Origin: Roseiarcus sp963829505
Lineage (GTDB): Bacteria > Pseudomonadota > Alphaproteobacteria > Rhizobiales > Beijerinckiaceae
Direction of reading: 5' to 3'
DNA length: 64,000 nt
NCBI GenBank assembly: GCA_963829505.1
Contig: CAWHIL010000001.1
Coordinates: forward strand, 1,116,001 to 1,180,000
The position numbers and the translations under genes are program-made. Within the stretch, counting starts at the first letter, position 1. Every line of letters begins with the position of its first letter. Of the stretch, positions 37,399 to 46,292 are shown one piece after another. The notes beneath the pieces were generated by a model, which saw only the letters and a list, made by a program, of their open reading frames with translations, was not told where the DNA came from and searched no databases.

Positions 37399-38910
37399 CT
37401 AATCCTGCAGCATGCGCTTCAGGAGCTCGATCTCGTCGCGCAGCGCCGTATCCGTCTGCGAGAGCGCCTCGATCTTGCGCACCGCGTGCAGGACCGTCGT
37501 GTGGTCGCGACCGCCAAAGCGGCGTCCGATCTCCGGCAGCGAACGCATCGTCAGCGTCTTGGCGAGGAACATCGCGACCTGACGCGGCTTGACGACGACG
37601 GCGGTGCGGCGGGACGAGAGAATGTCGGCGCGCGACACGCTGTAATGGGTCGCGACCAGCTTCTGGATGTCCTCGATCTTGACCCGTTTTGGCTCGTGCG
37701 AGCGGATGAGATCGCGGATCGCCACTTCGGCCGCCTCGACCGTCAGCGGCGCGCCGGTCAGGGTCGCGTGGGCGAGGAGCCGGTTCACCGCGCCTTCGAG
37801 GTCGCGCCCGTTGGAGCGGATCGAACGGGCGACGAAAGCGAGCACGGCGGGCGACACGTCAAACGTCGGCTGCATCGCGCGGACCGCGGCGATCCGGGCC
37901 TCGAGCACCTTCACGCGCAGCGGCTCGTCGAGCGCGCCGATCTCGACGCACAAGCCGACGCTAAGTCGCGAGCGCACGCGCTCGTCGAGCGCCTCGAGGT
38001 CGTTCGGCGGCCGGTCGGCCGCGACGATCACCTCGCGCCCGGCGTCGAGAAGCGCGTTCAACGTGTGGCCGAACTCGGCCTGGATCGTCTTGCCCTGAAG
38101 GAATTGCGCGTCGTCGAAGATCAGGAGATCGATCGCCCGGAGCCGTTCCTTGAAGGCGATCGACGTCTGCGCCTGCAGCGCCGCGACGAAGCCGTACATG
38201 AACCTTTCCGCCGTCAGATAGATTGCCGATCGCCCTTGAGCCGCCGCGGTCTGCGCCACCGCCTGGAGGAGATGCGTCTTGCCGAGACCGACCGCCGAAT
38301 GAATGAAGAGGGGGCAGAACGACGAGGCGCGCGCGCCGGTAATCTCGGCGACGCGCTGGGCCGCGGTGAAGGCCATCTGGTTCGACCGCCCGACCTGAAA
38401 GGTCGCGAAGGTCAGCCGCCGGTCGAGCGGAGAACCGACGAGCAGGTCGGTCGGCGCGCCCGGGGCCGGTTGGGCGCCTCGGCGGAGAACGGCGCCCGTG
38501 CGCCCCTGCGCGTCCGGAAACGCCTGCGCGGGGCGTGCCGCCGCCTTGGGCAGAGCGCAGGGCGCAGAATCGGTTTTCAGCGGCTCCGCCAGGACCGAGG
38601 AGCGGACCACGACGAGAATGCGGGCGATCACGCCGAACTCGCCCGCGAGGGCTGCGTTGATATGGCCGAGATAGTGGGAGTCGATCCAGCTCTTGAGGAA
38701 CCGGGTCGGCACCGACAGGCGCGCCTGGCCGCTCGCGATCGCCTCGAGTTCGATCCGCCCGAACCAGCTGTTGAAGACATCCTCGCCGAGCTCGGCCCGG
38801 AGGCGCTCGCAGCAGCGCCGCCACGACTGGGGCAGGTTGGGCATGCCGGAGGCGCCGGGAATAACGACCGGCTCGATGGACACGGCGACGGTTTCGTTGC
38901 GGAGGCCCAT
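37399..38910 (-). CDS. dnaA: Chromosomal replication initiator protein DnaA
   Basis: A 503-residue initiator. Domain I (residues 15-95) includes EDVFNSWFGRIEL. A low-complexity linker follows. The AAA+ domain has Walker A HSAVGLGKTHLL and Walker B DLLIFDDAQFL. Domain IV has the DNA-binding signature GRDHTTVLHAVRKIE that reads DnaA boxes. The Walker B reads IFDDAQ where LIDDIQ is usual, a mild variation. The ATG at 38910 gives the expected N-terminus; the ribosome site is weak. Downstream lie DUF952 and pyrD on the same strand. Confidence 0.95.
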   Translation of the reverse strand: MGLRNETVAVSIEPVVIPGASGMPNLPQSWRRCCERLRAELGEDVFNSWFGRIELEAIASGQARLSVPTRFLKSWIDSHYLGHINAALAGEFGVIARILVVVRSSVLAEPLKTDSAPCALPKAAARPAQAFPDAQGRTGAVLRRGAQPAPGAPTDLLVGSPLDRRLTFATFQVGRSNQMAFTAAQRVAEITGARASSFCPLFIHSAVGLGKTHLLQAVAQTAAAQGRSAIYLTAERFMYGFVAALQAQTSIAFKERLRAIDLLIFDDAQFLQGKTIQAEFGHTLNALLDAGREVIVAADRPPNDLEALDERVRSRLSVGLCVEIGALDEPLRVKVLEARIAAVRAMQPTFDVSPAVLAFVARSIRSNGRDLEGAVNRLLAHATLTGAPLTVEAAEVAIRDLIRSHEPKRVKIEDIQKLVATHYSVSRADILSSRRTAVVVKPRQVAMFLAKTLTMRSLPEIGRRFGGRDHTTVLHAVRKIEALSQTDTALRDEIELLKRMLQD

Positions 38911-38972
38911 GGTCAGGAACTCGGAATGGGAATGGAAATCAGGATGCGGACGGCGACGGCGACGGCGACCCG

Positions 38973-39419
38973 TCAGGTCTGGGACCAGGGAAGATTCCCC
39001 GCTCTCCAGCCGCTGACCAGGTTGCGGTGGCTCCACGGGTCCAGCGTCCCCTCGAATCCATCGGCAATGTTGAAACAGGGGGCCCAGCCCGAAGCCGTCA
39101 TGGCGATGGCGGCCTGTCTCGAACGGGCGCCCGACCGGCAGAGGAAGAGGAGCGTCGCCCCTCGTTTCACGCCCGCCGTCTCCAGCGTCGCCGTGAGGCG
39201 TTGGACGAATCCCGGGTCGACCTGCATCGCCGGGAAGCTCTGCCATTCAAGAAAAACCGCCGTCTTGCCGATCGAGTTGAGATCGGGGACGCCGACGTAA
39301 GCCCATTCGGCCTTCGTCCGGACGTCGATCAAGACAGATGCGCTGTCGACGGAAAGGAGTCGATGCGCCTCCGTCGAAAAAATGTCCCCGGCGTATGCGA
39401 CGGTGCTTTGGTTTGACAT
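38973..39419 (-). CDS. Rhodanese-like sulfurtransferase domain protein
   Basis: A 148-residue single rhodanese domain. The active-site Cys lies in LFLCRSGARSRQAA, and the N-terminal VLIDVRTKAEWAYVGVPD is standard. It probably handles persulfide sulfur; the partner is unknown. GGGGGAG precedes the ATG at 39419. It lies upstream of dnaA on the same strand, with a 592-bp gene-free region before it. Confidence 0.88.
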   Translation of the reverse strand: MSNQSTVAYAGDIFSTEAHRLLSVDSASVLIDVRTKAEWAYVGVPDLNSIGKTAVFLEWQSFPAMQVDPGFVQRLTATLETAGVKRGATLLFLCRSGARSRQAAIAMTASGWAPCFNIADGFEGTLDPWSHRNLVSGWRAGNLPWSQT

Positions 39420-40011
39420 GACTTCTCCCCCGCAGCCCGCACTGCGGATCGGCGTGAAAATATTACGCTAACGGGAGTCGAAACGGCAATTGTCGGCGCA
39501 GAATGCGTCTGCAAACCTGTAAGTCGACACCCCCAACTTCACTCACAGGACTGGAGATCTATTCTGTGTTTTTATTCTCGCCTTACTTCGCAACGCCCCA
39601 AGAACACTGTCCTTGCCCACTTTTTTCTTGTCCCGCTCAAGACTATGGCACGGGCGGAACGGCGAGGCAACCACGTTTGCGCGCCGGCGCCGCCGCGAAG
39701 ACACACGTCTTAATGCAATAATAACACTCATACAATCGGTATTATCACAAATGGTTGATTCGAGGCCCAAGATCAAGGCCGCCCGGCGCGACCTTCCGCG
39801 CTCGAATCGCGGGCGGCTTCCGCCGGCCCGGCGTCGCATGGCCGTCCGCTGTGCGCCGCTCCGCCTCCCGCAGTCCATCTTGACCTTTAAGTTGTTGTTC
39901 GTGTGAACAATTTTATGTTCGCCTGGTGGGTTGCGACCGTCGCGCGCTTGTCGCAAAAGCTTCAATGTGGCGCTCGGGCGACGCGCGCGTGACGTTTGCG
40001 GGGCTCCCTCA
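39420..40011. other. Gene-free region with AT-rich patches next to dnaA/rhodanese
   Basis: No credible gene is found in these 592 bp. Several AT-rich patches stand out (near 39458, 39560, 39720-39770 and 39890-39920). A near-palindrome TTGTTCGTGTGAACAA lies at 39895-39910 and includes a DnaA-box-like TGTGAACAA. A perfect DnaA box follows just beyond the region at 40019-40027. It could be a regulatory or replication-related region, or hold a small RNA; nothing here proves which. Confidence 0.45.
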
Positions 40012-42687
40012 TCAGGACTTATCCACAGCTATGACGCCAAAAAACGCGGGCAGCGCCAGCAGATAGGCAAAGCCTGCGATTTCGATGACCGCGCCGAGGC
40101 CGAAGTTCGTCGCGATGACCGGAGCGGCCGCTGCGCCGATGACCGAGAAGCAGCCGTTCACTCCCCAGGCCCAGATGAACAGGTGCTCCTTGCCGAGGCG
40201 GCCGAGCGTCGTCATGGCGGTCGGCATCGGAAAGCCCATCAGGAAGGCCGGCGGCGCGATCAGTCCGAAGCAGAGCACGAGGCGCTCGGGGTAGGGCAAC
40301 GCCGCGATCGCCTCGAGCGCGAGGTTGATGAAAAGCGCGTAGGCGAGGAGCAGGCCGCCGATCGTCAGAAAGACGGCCGGCATCACCGTGCGCATGCGCG
40401 GCAGGATGCGCTCGGACATGAGCGCGCCGAGGCCGGAGAAGACCAGCATGCCGGTGATCAGGACGGATGCCGAAATCGTCGGGTTGCCGAGCGCCATGAC
40501 GAAGTGGGCGATCAGCCCGACCTCGACCATGATGTAGCCTGCGCCGAGGCAGGCGAAGTAAAGCACCGAAAGCGCCTTGCCGCGCGAGCGCGAGAAGATC
40601 GCTCGCCAGCCCCATAGAAGTGGGATGAGGAGCAGCACCGCGGCCGTCAGGCACGCGACCCCGAGCGTCGCCCAGATCAGCAGGTAGCCCCATTCGTCCT
40701 GCAGGAGTTCGAGCCGGTCGGTGACCCGGGGAAGGTCGCCGGTCTTCACGTAGGCTGCGAAATAGGGCGCATCGTTGGTCAGCGCGCGGGTGTTGAAGAC
40801 GTAGCGTGAGGCGACCTCGGGCCAGCCGCCGAAGATGAGCGCATGCCATGCAAGCCGCCCCATGACGGTCGCCGGCAGGACCCCGTCATCGGCCTTGCCC
40901 GAAGGCGCGCCCTCATCGGAACCGGCGTCGGCCGGCGGTGCGGCGGCGTCGCCCGCGGCCGGCGGCGCTCCATTGTCGCCGGGGGCCGGCGGTCCGCCAG
41001 CCGCGCCCGCGAAAATCTGCTGGACGTAGCCGTCGAGCGTCGCATCGGTCTGCGAGGCGTCGAAGGGGAAGCCGGGCGAGTAGATTTCGTCGAACGACAT
41101 CGAGTGCGTATGCGCCCGCAGCTTGTCGATCTCCTCGGGCGTGAAGCCGCCGTTCTTGTAGAGAACCGTAGCGGTCGACAGGTAGGAGGAGACGACGAAG
41201 AACGAGTTGGCGAGCCCCTTCGGATCGACCTCGCGCGCCGCAGCGGCCATCGTCGCGTAGAGCTTGAGCACCGACTTCGGCGGCTCTTCCTTGTTCCACA
41301 AGGTCACCGACAGCACGCCCCCCGGCGCAAGGGCGCGCATGTAGGTCTCCATCGCCTCCCGAGTATAGGGGAACTTCTCCACGATCGCGAAGCCGCCCGG
41401 ATTGGAGAGGCCGACCGAGTCGGCGAGGCTGAGATCGATGACGTCGAACTTCTCGTCCGTGTTGGCGAGGAAGTGGCGTCCCTCGTAGGGGATCACCCTG
41501 ACCTTCGACAGGATGTCGCCGGTGAAGTCCTTGAGCACCGTGCTCCGGAACGCCTCGAGCACGGCGTGATTGCCCTCGGCGACGGTGACGTCCTTCGCCC
41601 CCGAATGCAGCGCGACCTCGGTCGAGATGCCGCCGCCGAACTGGGTGATGAAGGTCTTGGGCGCGGCCTTGATGACGTAGGGATAGACCATCGGCAGATA
41701 GTGGAAGTAGGCGGTCTCCTTGTCCGTGAGATCACGCATGATCCCGATCGGGCCGTCGCTGTCGATGTACATGCCGAGGTAGGCGTTGGCCGGCATGCTC
41801 GGCAGATTGAAGCCGGCGTTGTCGGAAAGTCCCGGCGCGAAGTGCAGGTAGGAGCTCGAATAGACCTCGAGGAAGCCGAAGGGCGAGGCGCTTTCGTAGA
41901 CCTTCTTGGCGTCCGGGAACTTGCGGGCGTAGGACACGCCCTTGTAGTCGTTGACCGCGAGCGTCTTCAGGCCAAAGGCCGGCGCAAGCACGAAGTGACC
42001 GCCGAACGCCAGCGCGCCGGCGAGCGCATAAGGGGCGAGCGCTGCGAGGCCGCCGGGCCCAAGCGCCCAGGCGGCGCAGGCGACCAGCCACAGCGCGAGC
42101 GGCGCGGCGATCAGGTTGGCGGGGACGAAGACATACATCGCAAGCAGGAAGACCAGGCCGCACAGGCCCGATCCGGCGAGGTCGGCGAAATAGACGCGGC
42201 CGAACGTCCGGTTGCTCTTGAGGAACACGCAGCCGAGAAATACGGCGCCCGCCAGGAAGGGCGTGAGCTCGGCCAGAAACATCTGCAGCAGCTTCCACTT
42301 CTGGGTCGGATCCGAGACGAGGAAGATGGCGTTGAACCCGAGCCTCTGGACATAGAGGTTTGCGCCAACCGCAAGCGGGCCGAAGAGACCGAGCGCGACG
42401 GTCGCGGCGACCCGCCAGTTGCGGGCGAACCAGTCTTTCGCGACCGTCATCACCGCGCTCGTCAGGCCGAAGCCGAGCATGGCGAGGCTCACGACCAGCG
42501 AGCCGAAATGCGCCCAGCTGCCGACCGAGAAGACGCGCATGATGTCGATCTGCAGCGCGATCACCGCGCCCGCCCCGAGGCCGACGGCGACATAGAGCCC
42601 CAGGCGTTCGCGCGGGGTCAGGACGGCGTCGTCGGACGGGCGCTCGACCGGCTTCGCCTCCAGAGGGATCGGGCTCGCGTCGTTCAT
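40012..42687 (-). CDS. Large membrane-embedded spermidine-synthase-like protein
   Basis: An 891-residue protein. The N-terminal third has about seven membrane segments (for example LGLYVAVGLGAGAVIAL). A soluble spermidine-synthase/methyltransferase-like fold lies at about residues 330-530 (FITQFGGGISTEVALHSGAK, RHFLANTDEKFDVIDLSL). An Ala/Pro/Gly/Asp linker at about 570-610 leads to a second membrane block of six or seven segments (640-890). The GGG-type loop and acidic VAEGNH motif resemble nucleotide-binding parts of SpeE, but polyamine synthesis is unproven. Its C-terminus VDKS is encoded by a perfect DnaA-box sequence, which may be chance. A methyltransferase-fold gene lies upstream on the same strand. 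Confidence 0.8.
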   Translation of the reverse strand: MNDASPIPLEAKPVERPSDDAVLTPRERLGLYVAVGLGAGAVIALQIDIMRVFSVGSWAHFGSLVVSLAMLGFGLTSAVMTVAKDWFARNWRVAATVALGLFGPLAVGANLYVQRLGFNAIFLVSDPTQKWKLLQMFLAELTPFLAGAVFLGCVFLKSNRTFGRVYFADLAGSGLCGLVFLLAMYVFVPANLIAAPLALWLVACAAWALGPGGLAALAPYALAGALAFGGHFVLAPAFGLKTLAVNDYKGVSYARKFPDAKKVYESASPFGFLEVYSSSYLHFAPGLSDNAGFNLPSMPANAYLGMYIDSDGPIGIMRDLTDKETAYFHYLPMVYPYVIKAAPKTFITQFGGGISTEVALHSGAKDVTVAEGNHAVLEAFRSTVLKDFTGDILSKVRVIPYEGRHFLANTDEKFDVIDLSLADSVGLSNPGGFAIVEKFPYTREAMETYMRALAPGGVLSVTLWNKEEPPKSVLKLYATMAAAAREVDPKGLANSFFVVSSYLSTATVLYKNGGFTPEEIDKLRAHTHSMSFDEIYSPGFPFDASQTDATLDGYVQQIFAGAAGGPPAPGDNGAPPAAGDAAAPPADAGSDEGAPSGKADDGVLPATVMGRLAWHALIFGGWPEVASRYVFNTRALTNDAPYFAAYVKTGDLPRVTDRLELLQDEWGYLLIWATLGVACLTAAVLLLIPLLWGWRAIFSRSRGKALSVLYFACLGAGYIMVEVGLIAHFVMALGNPTISASVLITGMLVFSGLGALMSERILPRMRTVMPAVFLTIGGLLLAYALFINLALEAIAALPYPERLVLCFGLIAPPAFLMGFPMPTAMTTLGRLGKEHLFIWAWGVNGCFSVIGAAAAPVIATNFGLGAVIEIAGFAYLLALPAFFGVIAVDKS
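40019..40027 (+). other. Perfect DnaA box
   Basis: TTATCCACA matches the strict DnaA-box consensus. It lies within the last codons of the minus-strand membrane protein gene (encoding V-D-K), 1.1 kb from the dnaA start and at the edge of the AT-rich gap. One box alone does not make an origin. Confidence 0.45.
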
Positions 42688-42770
42688 GAAGTCCTCGCCG
42701 GGCGGCGGTCAGAAAGACGAACGGCGCTCGAGGGAGCGCCGTGGGGAGCGTGAGACGGACGCCATGTCCG

Positions 42771-43644
42771 TCAATTGTTGTGGGTGCCGACGATCTGGTC
42801 GCCCTCGAGCTTGGTGAAGGGGACGAAGGGCACGATCCGGCCGCCGTAGATGTCGGAGCGCGCAACCGTCATCTGGCCGTCGGTCCCCTCGCTCTTGACC
42901 ACCTTGAGCACCCGCTGGGCGCCGGGCGGCCCGACCGGAATGACCATGATCCCGTTGGGCTTCAACTGCTGTAGCAGCGGCGGAGGAACGTGGTCGATGC
43001 CGCAGGTGACGATGATCTTGTCGAACGGGCCGTTCTCATCCCATCCGTAATAGCCGTCGGCCGCCTTGGAGCTAATGGCGCCGAACTCGTTGTAGCCGTC
43101 CTTGATGAGCCCGTCATAGACGCCCCGCGTGCGGTCGGCGAGCGGCTTGATGATCTCGATCGTCCAGACCTTGTCGGTCAGATGCGACAGGTAGGCCGAC
43201 TGGTAGCCCGACCCGGTGCCGACTTCGAGCACCTTCTCCCCCTCCTTGGGATCGATGTTCGAGGTCATCCGGCCGACGATGTGCGGGCCGGAGATGGTCA
43301 CGCCATAGCCGATGTCGAGAAAGGCGTGGTCGTAGGCGCGGCCGAGATTCTGCTGGAGCACGAATTTTTCCCGCGGCGTCAGCAGGAAAGCCCGCTTGTG
43401 GCGGTCGTTGAGCAGGTCCTCGTTGCGGACCATGGCCTGAAACCGGTCGAAGCGCTCGCCGAGATATTTCGGGATCCTCGCCCCGTTGCGCGACGCCCCA
43501 GGCGATGAACTTCTCGCGGCTGTCCATCGGCGGATTGAGGTCGGGCGAGTAGGGCGTCGGCACGCTGGCGAGCGTCGCCCGAGGCGCGAGCGCCGCGCCG
43601 AGAACGCCGGCCGCGCCGGCAAGAAAGTCACGTCTGCGCACCAA
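42771..43644 (-). CDS. Tat-exported protein-L-isoaspartate methyltransferase-like protein, apparent +1 frameshift
   Basis: About 290 residues once corrected. A twin-arginine signal (VRRRDFLAGAAGVLGAALAP) opens the protein. A PCM-type SAM-dependent methyltransferase domain follows, with VLEVGTGSGYQSAYLSHL (SAM loop), DKIIVTCGIDHVPPPLL and GIMVIPVGPPGAQRVL. The frame breaks near 43472; dropping one base of the GGG run at 43471-43473 joins VAQRGEDP to KYLGERFDRF. Repair of isoaspartyl residues in the periplasm is a possible role, but a SAM supply there is a difficulty, so another function may apply. Precedes the spermidine-synthase-like gene by about 80 bp. Confidence 0.82.
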
Positions 43645-43741
43645 GAGAGACTCCTCGAACCAGATGGCCCGAGGCCTGATAGCTCAAACGCGCGGAAAAC
43701 GCGACCCTGAACATGGAGCCGCGGCAAGGGGGCGGAGGGCG

Positions 43742-44278
43742 CTATCTCAGGAGCGGATTCTTCGCCCATTCGTTCAGGGACCGGGTCCGGTGAACCGGCG
43801 CGAAGGCCAGCGCCGAATCGTGGCGATGCCGGGCGTGGGCGACCTCGCCCCCGCCCGGAATCGAGCCGGTGATGCGGATCTGGGCGCCCTCGGCCTGCAC
43901 CATGGCGAAGAGCATCGCCGCGTTCGCCGGCGACAGGCGGATGCAGCCGTGCGACGCCGGGCTGCCGAGATTGCCGACCGCGGTCGTGCCGTGGATCGCG
44001 TACTGGCCGTGGAAGAAGATCGAATGCGGCATCGGCGCGTTGCCGTACTTGGCCGAATGCACCATCACATAGAGCCGCTGCGGGTGAAACACGCCGCGGG
44101 GCGTCAAGTGGCCCTCGCGTCCCGACGAGATCGGCCAGACGTAGTTTTCGCCGTTCGAGGAATGGACCCGCATCGTCTGCGAGGAGAGGTCGACGTCGAC
44201 CGACACGGTGGCGAGCGCGCGACCCTGGATGAGGACGAGCGCGCCGAGCGCCAGGAGAATCCTCAAGATCACGCGCAT
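43742..44278 (-). CDS. L,D-transpeptidase (YkuD domain)
   Basis: A 178-residue exported protein with a signal peptide (ILRILLALGALVLIQGRALA) and a YkuD domain. The active site is AIHGTTAVGNLGSPASHGCI, with the catalytic Cys in HGCIRLS. It would cross-link peptidoglycan or attach lipoproteins in the periplasm. A GGGGG site lies just before the ATG at 44278. Not clearly linked to its neighbours. Confidence 0.9.
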   Translation of the reverse strand: MRVILRILLALGALVLIQGRALATVSVDVDLSSQTMRVHSSNGENYVWPISSGREGHLTPRGVFHPQRLYVMVHSAKYGNAPMPHSIFFHGQYAIHGTTAVGNLGSPASHGCIRLSPANAAMLFAMVQAEGAQIRITGSIPGGGEVAHARHRHDSALAFAPVHRTRSLNEWAKNPLLR

Positions 44279-44526
44279 GACTGAACCCCCTTGTCAGTGT
44301 GGCGTTGCCAGTATCGCTGCGTCAACGGACCCTGAGCCGAAAAGTCGGCGGGCCGAAACGCCAGTCGCAATCGATCGCGCCTCCCAGGCGGCAGAGATGA
44401 ATTCATGGCGCAGATTGGGCGGTGGCGCAATTGAGGCGTTCGCGATCCTCGGCGTGAGTTGGCGCTATTTAAGTGAACACGGTTAAGTCAGCGGGATGAA
44501 GCGGCGCGACTTCGGGCCGCCACGGA

Positions 44527-45348
44527 TCACCGCGCCGGGTCGGCGATCGCACAATTGTGATCCTGCACGTCCTCGGCGTGGCCGCCGCCTTCGGGCGAGA
44601 AGCGGTCGGCGATGAGGACGAAGCCGGGGCGGCCGTCGAAGCTCGCCCCGACCGCGGCGAGCGACCAGACGGCCATGTCCGACCTCGCCTCCGCGACGCC
44701 CTCGGCCAGAAGTTTCAGCGGCGCGGCATCGGCAAGATCGGCGGAAACGAGCTTTCGGGCGAGATAGGTCCGGTCGGCGAGCGCAACCTTCATCGGCCGC
44801 CATTCCGCGTCGAGCACCCCGACATAGTCGGCGAGCGCGGCGGCGACCGGCTTCGCCACGCAGTCGACGTGGACGTGGAGCTGCTGCTGGCTGCGGGCCC
44901 ATTTCGAGTTGATGGCGAGCGCGACCGCCTCGCGCGGGAGCGCCTTGCCGCCGAGCCGCGCCTCGACGAGCGCCTTGGCCTTCCAGGCGTCGGCGAACAC
45001 CGGCGGCGCGTCGGGCTGAAGCATCTGCGGGTCTTCGATCCCGCTGATCCGGCGGGTCGGGATGGCGAGCATCTGCGCGACGCCCCGCAGATCCTTGAGG
45101 ATCGCCACCCCCTCCGAGGCGCCGCCGTTCCAGTCGATCGCCTCGCAGGGTTTCGGTCCCTGGTCCGCCTCGAAGTGCGGGACGCATCCGTCATGGACGA
45201 TGCGCCAGAGGGCGTCGGGATCGGCCAAAGCCGGAACTGTCGCTCCAAAAGAGGCCGCGAGGATGAGGACGATGGCGAGGCCGGCGCGCTTGCCCCAGGC
45301 GCCAATTCGGCTCACGAAACCAATCTTTTCAAGCCCTTCCGGCGCCAT
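44527..45348 (-). CDS. cdh: CDP-diacylglycerol pyrophosphatase
   Basis: A 273-residue protein. An N-terminal membrane anchor or signal (AGLAIVLILAASFGATVPAL) is followed by a HIT-like hydrolase domain with INSKWARSQQQLHVHVDCV, where the H-x-H-x motif is catalytic. The later DHNCAI fits Cdh of E. coli. It cleaves CDP-diacylglycerol to phosphatidate and CMP at the inner membrane. The ATG at 45348 is the best available start, though the ribosome site is poor. The gap downstream to the transpeptidase start is 248 bp. Confidence 0.85.
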   Translation of the reverse strand: MAPEGLEKIGFVSRIGAWGKRAGLAIVLILAASFGATVPALADPDALWRIVHDGCVPHFEADQGPKPCEAIDWNGGASEGVAILKDLRGVAQMLAIPTRRISGIEDPQMLQPDAPPVFADAWKAKALVEARLGGKALPREAVALAINSKWARSQQQLHVHVDCVAKPVAAALADYVGVLDAEWRPMKVALADRTYLARKLVSADLADAAPLKLLAEGVAEARSDMAVWSLAAVGASFDGRPGFVLIADRFSPEGGGHAEDVQDHNCAIADPAR

Positions 45349-45850
45349 TTTGTTCCGTTCGTAACTCTTAAGGTGGGGGCTCCGTCTTCGCGAGGAGCGA
45401 AGCGACGTGGCGATCCAGACACACCCGCCGCCTCCGGTCGCCGGCGGATTCTTGGTGGGAACTGCAACCCCGATTCGAGCCTTTTCAATGCCTTGCGGCG
45501 CCAATCGCAACCCCGGGGCAACTCCCAAGCACCCCTCCGACCACCTCGTGCCTCAAGGAGCGGCGCCGACGCGTCTCGAAGGACGGTTTCCGGACTCACG
45601 TCCTTCGAGACGCCTCCCCGGATCACAGTCCGGGGATCGCAGGCTCCTCAGGACGAGGGCGGGTGTTTGGATCCACCCCTCCTTGGCAGTTCACCGCCAT
45701 TGATGGACAGTATCCTGCCCGCCTGTTTTTGGCAAGAAATTTCTATCAAGATTCTATTAAACAGAATTTCCGCTTCGCTCAGCCACGCGGGCTTGTGTCT
45801 CTGTGGCTCCTCCAAACGCCGGCCCGAAGGTCCGGCGGGATCGGGCGCGC
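45349..45850. repeat. Gene-free region built of intergenic repeats, with a strong hairpin
   Basis: About 500 bp without a gene. The stretch 45380-45470 (GCGAGGAGCGAAGCGACGTG and onward) and the part around 45550-45660 (CTCAGGACGAGG) look like dispersed repeats I associate with Hyphomicrobiales genomes. A perfect 15-bp inverted repeat (GCGTCTCGAAGGACG at 45571-45585, its complement at 45599-45613, 13-base loop) would form a strong hairpin. The remainder shows nothing recognisable. Confidence 0.6.
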
Positions 45851-45895
45851 TCAGACGTGGATGGCTCGCTTGTCGACCGCCATGGCCGCCTCTTT
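45851..45895 (-). pseudogene. Diverged duplicate of the last 15 codons of lpd
   Basis: On the minus strand this encodes KEAAMAVDKRAIHV and a stop, identical in protein to the end of the real lpd (46293-46337). At the DNA level 39 of 45 bases match, and every difference is silent. Upstream of it the similarity stops. It directly follows the truncated start of a vapC gene. It is best seen as the displaced or imported lpd 3' end left by an integration event. Confidence 0.8.
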
Positions 45896-45971
45896 CAACC
45901 ACCCCTTGATGTCCGTCGCGGGCATGGATCGCGATGTTTGTGTCGATGAGAAACTTTACTCCCGATCCCAC
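45896..45971 (-). pseudogene. Truncated VapC-type PIN toxin, N-terminal remnant
   Basis: From a GTG overlapping the antitoxin stop, the minus strand reads VKFLIDTNIAIHARD, the start of a PIN-domain ribonuclease with its first catalytic Asp. After about 20 codons the PIN sequence ends where the lpd-end copy begins. The other three acidic residues are missing, so no active toxin is made. Its antitoxin gene upstream is intact. Confidence 0.8.
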
Positions 45972-46198
45972 TCACGCTCCGGAAACTCGGTGGGTTCGTA
46001 ATGTTCGATTTCGGACGGCTTGGGCATCGCGCACAGGGCGGCGGCCATCTCCCTCAGGCTCCGGCGCGCCGGGGCGATGACGATCACGTCGCCGTAGCGG
46101 TCGATGGTCAGATCGACGCCTGTGTCCTGGTACGCCAGCTCGGCCGGGATACGGACGGCCTGACTGTTGCCGGACTTGAAGGCGCGGGTGATGGCCAT
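45956..46198 (-). CDS. vapB: AbrB/MazE-family antitoxin (VapB type)
   Basis: An 80-residue protein whose N-terminal swapped-hairpin DNA-binding domain reads MAITRAFKSGNSQAVRIPAE. The rest (RYGDVIVIAPARRSLREM) is the toxin-binding tail. Start at 46198. The paired vapC downstream is reduced to its first codons, so this antitoxin is an orphan. A TGTATATACA palindrome lies 60 bp upstream. Confidence 0.85.
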   Translation of the reverse strand: MAITRAFKSGNSQAVRIPAELAYQDTGVDLTIDRYGDVIVIAPARRSLREMAAALCAMPKPSEIEHYEPTEFPEREWDRE

Positions 46199-46257
46199 GA
46201 GGGAAACTCGCAATCGGCGCCTCTGAAGATAGGCGTCGGCGCCGGCGCGTCAATCCC

Positions 46258-46267
46258 TGTATATACA
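46258..46267. promoter_or_regulatory. Palindrome upstream of vapB, candidate operator
   Basis: TGTATATACA is a perfect 10-bp palindrome in the 94-bp gap between the lpd stop and the vapB start. VapB-type dimers bind such TATA-centred palindromes to repress their own operon. Confidence 0.45.
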
Positions 46268-46292
46268 CGGAAATTGCCGGAATGCGACCCGC

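Noticed and set aside
45859..45933. A 24-codon peptide from ATG (MPATDIKGWL and onward) ending in the lpd-like tail
   Set aside because: Best explained as the junction of a truncated vapC and a copied lpd end rather than a designed gene.
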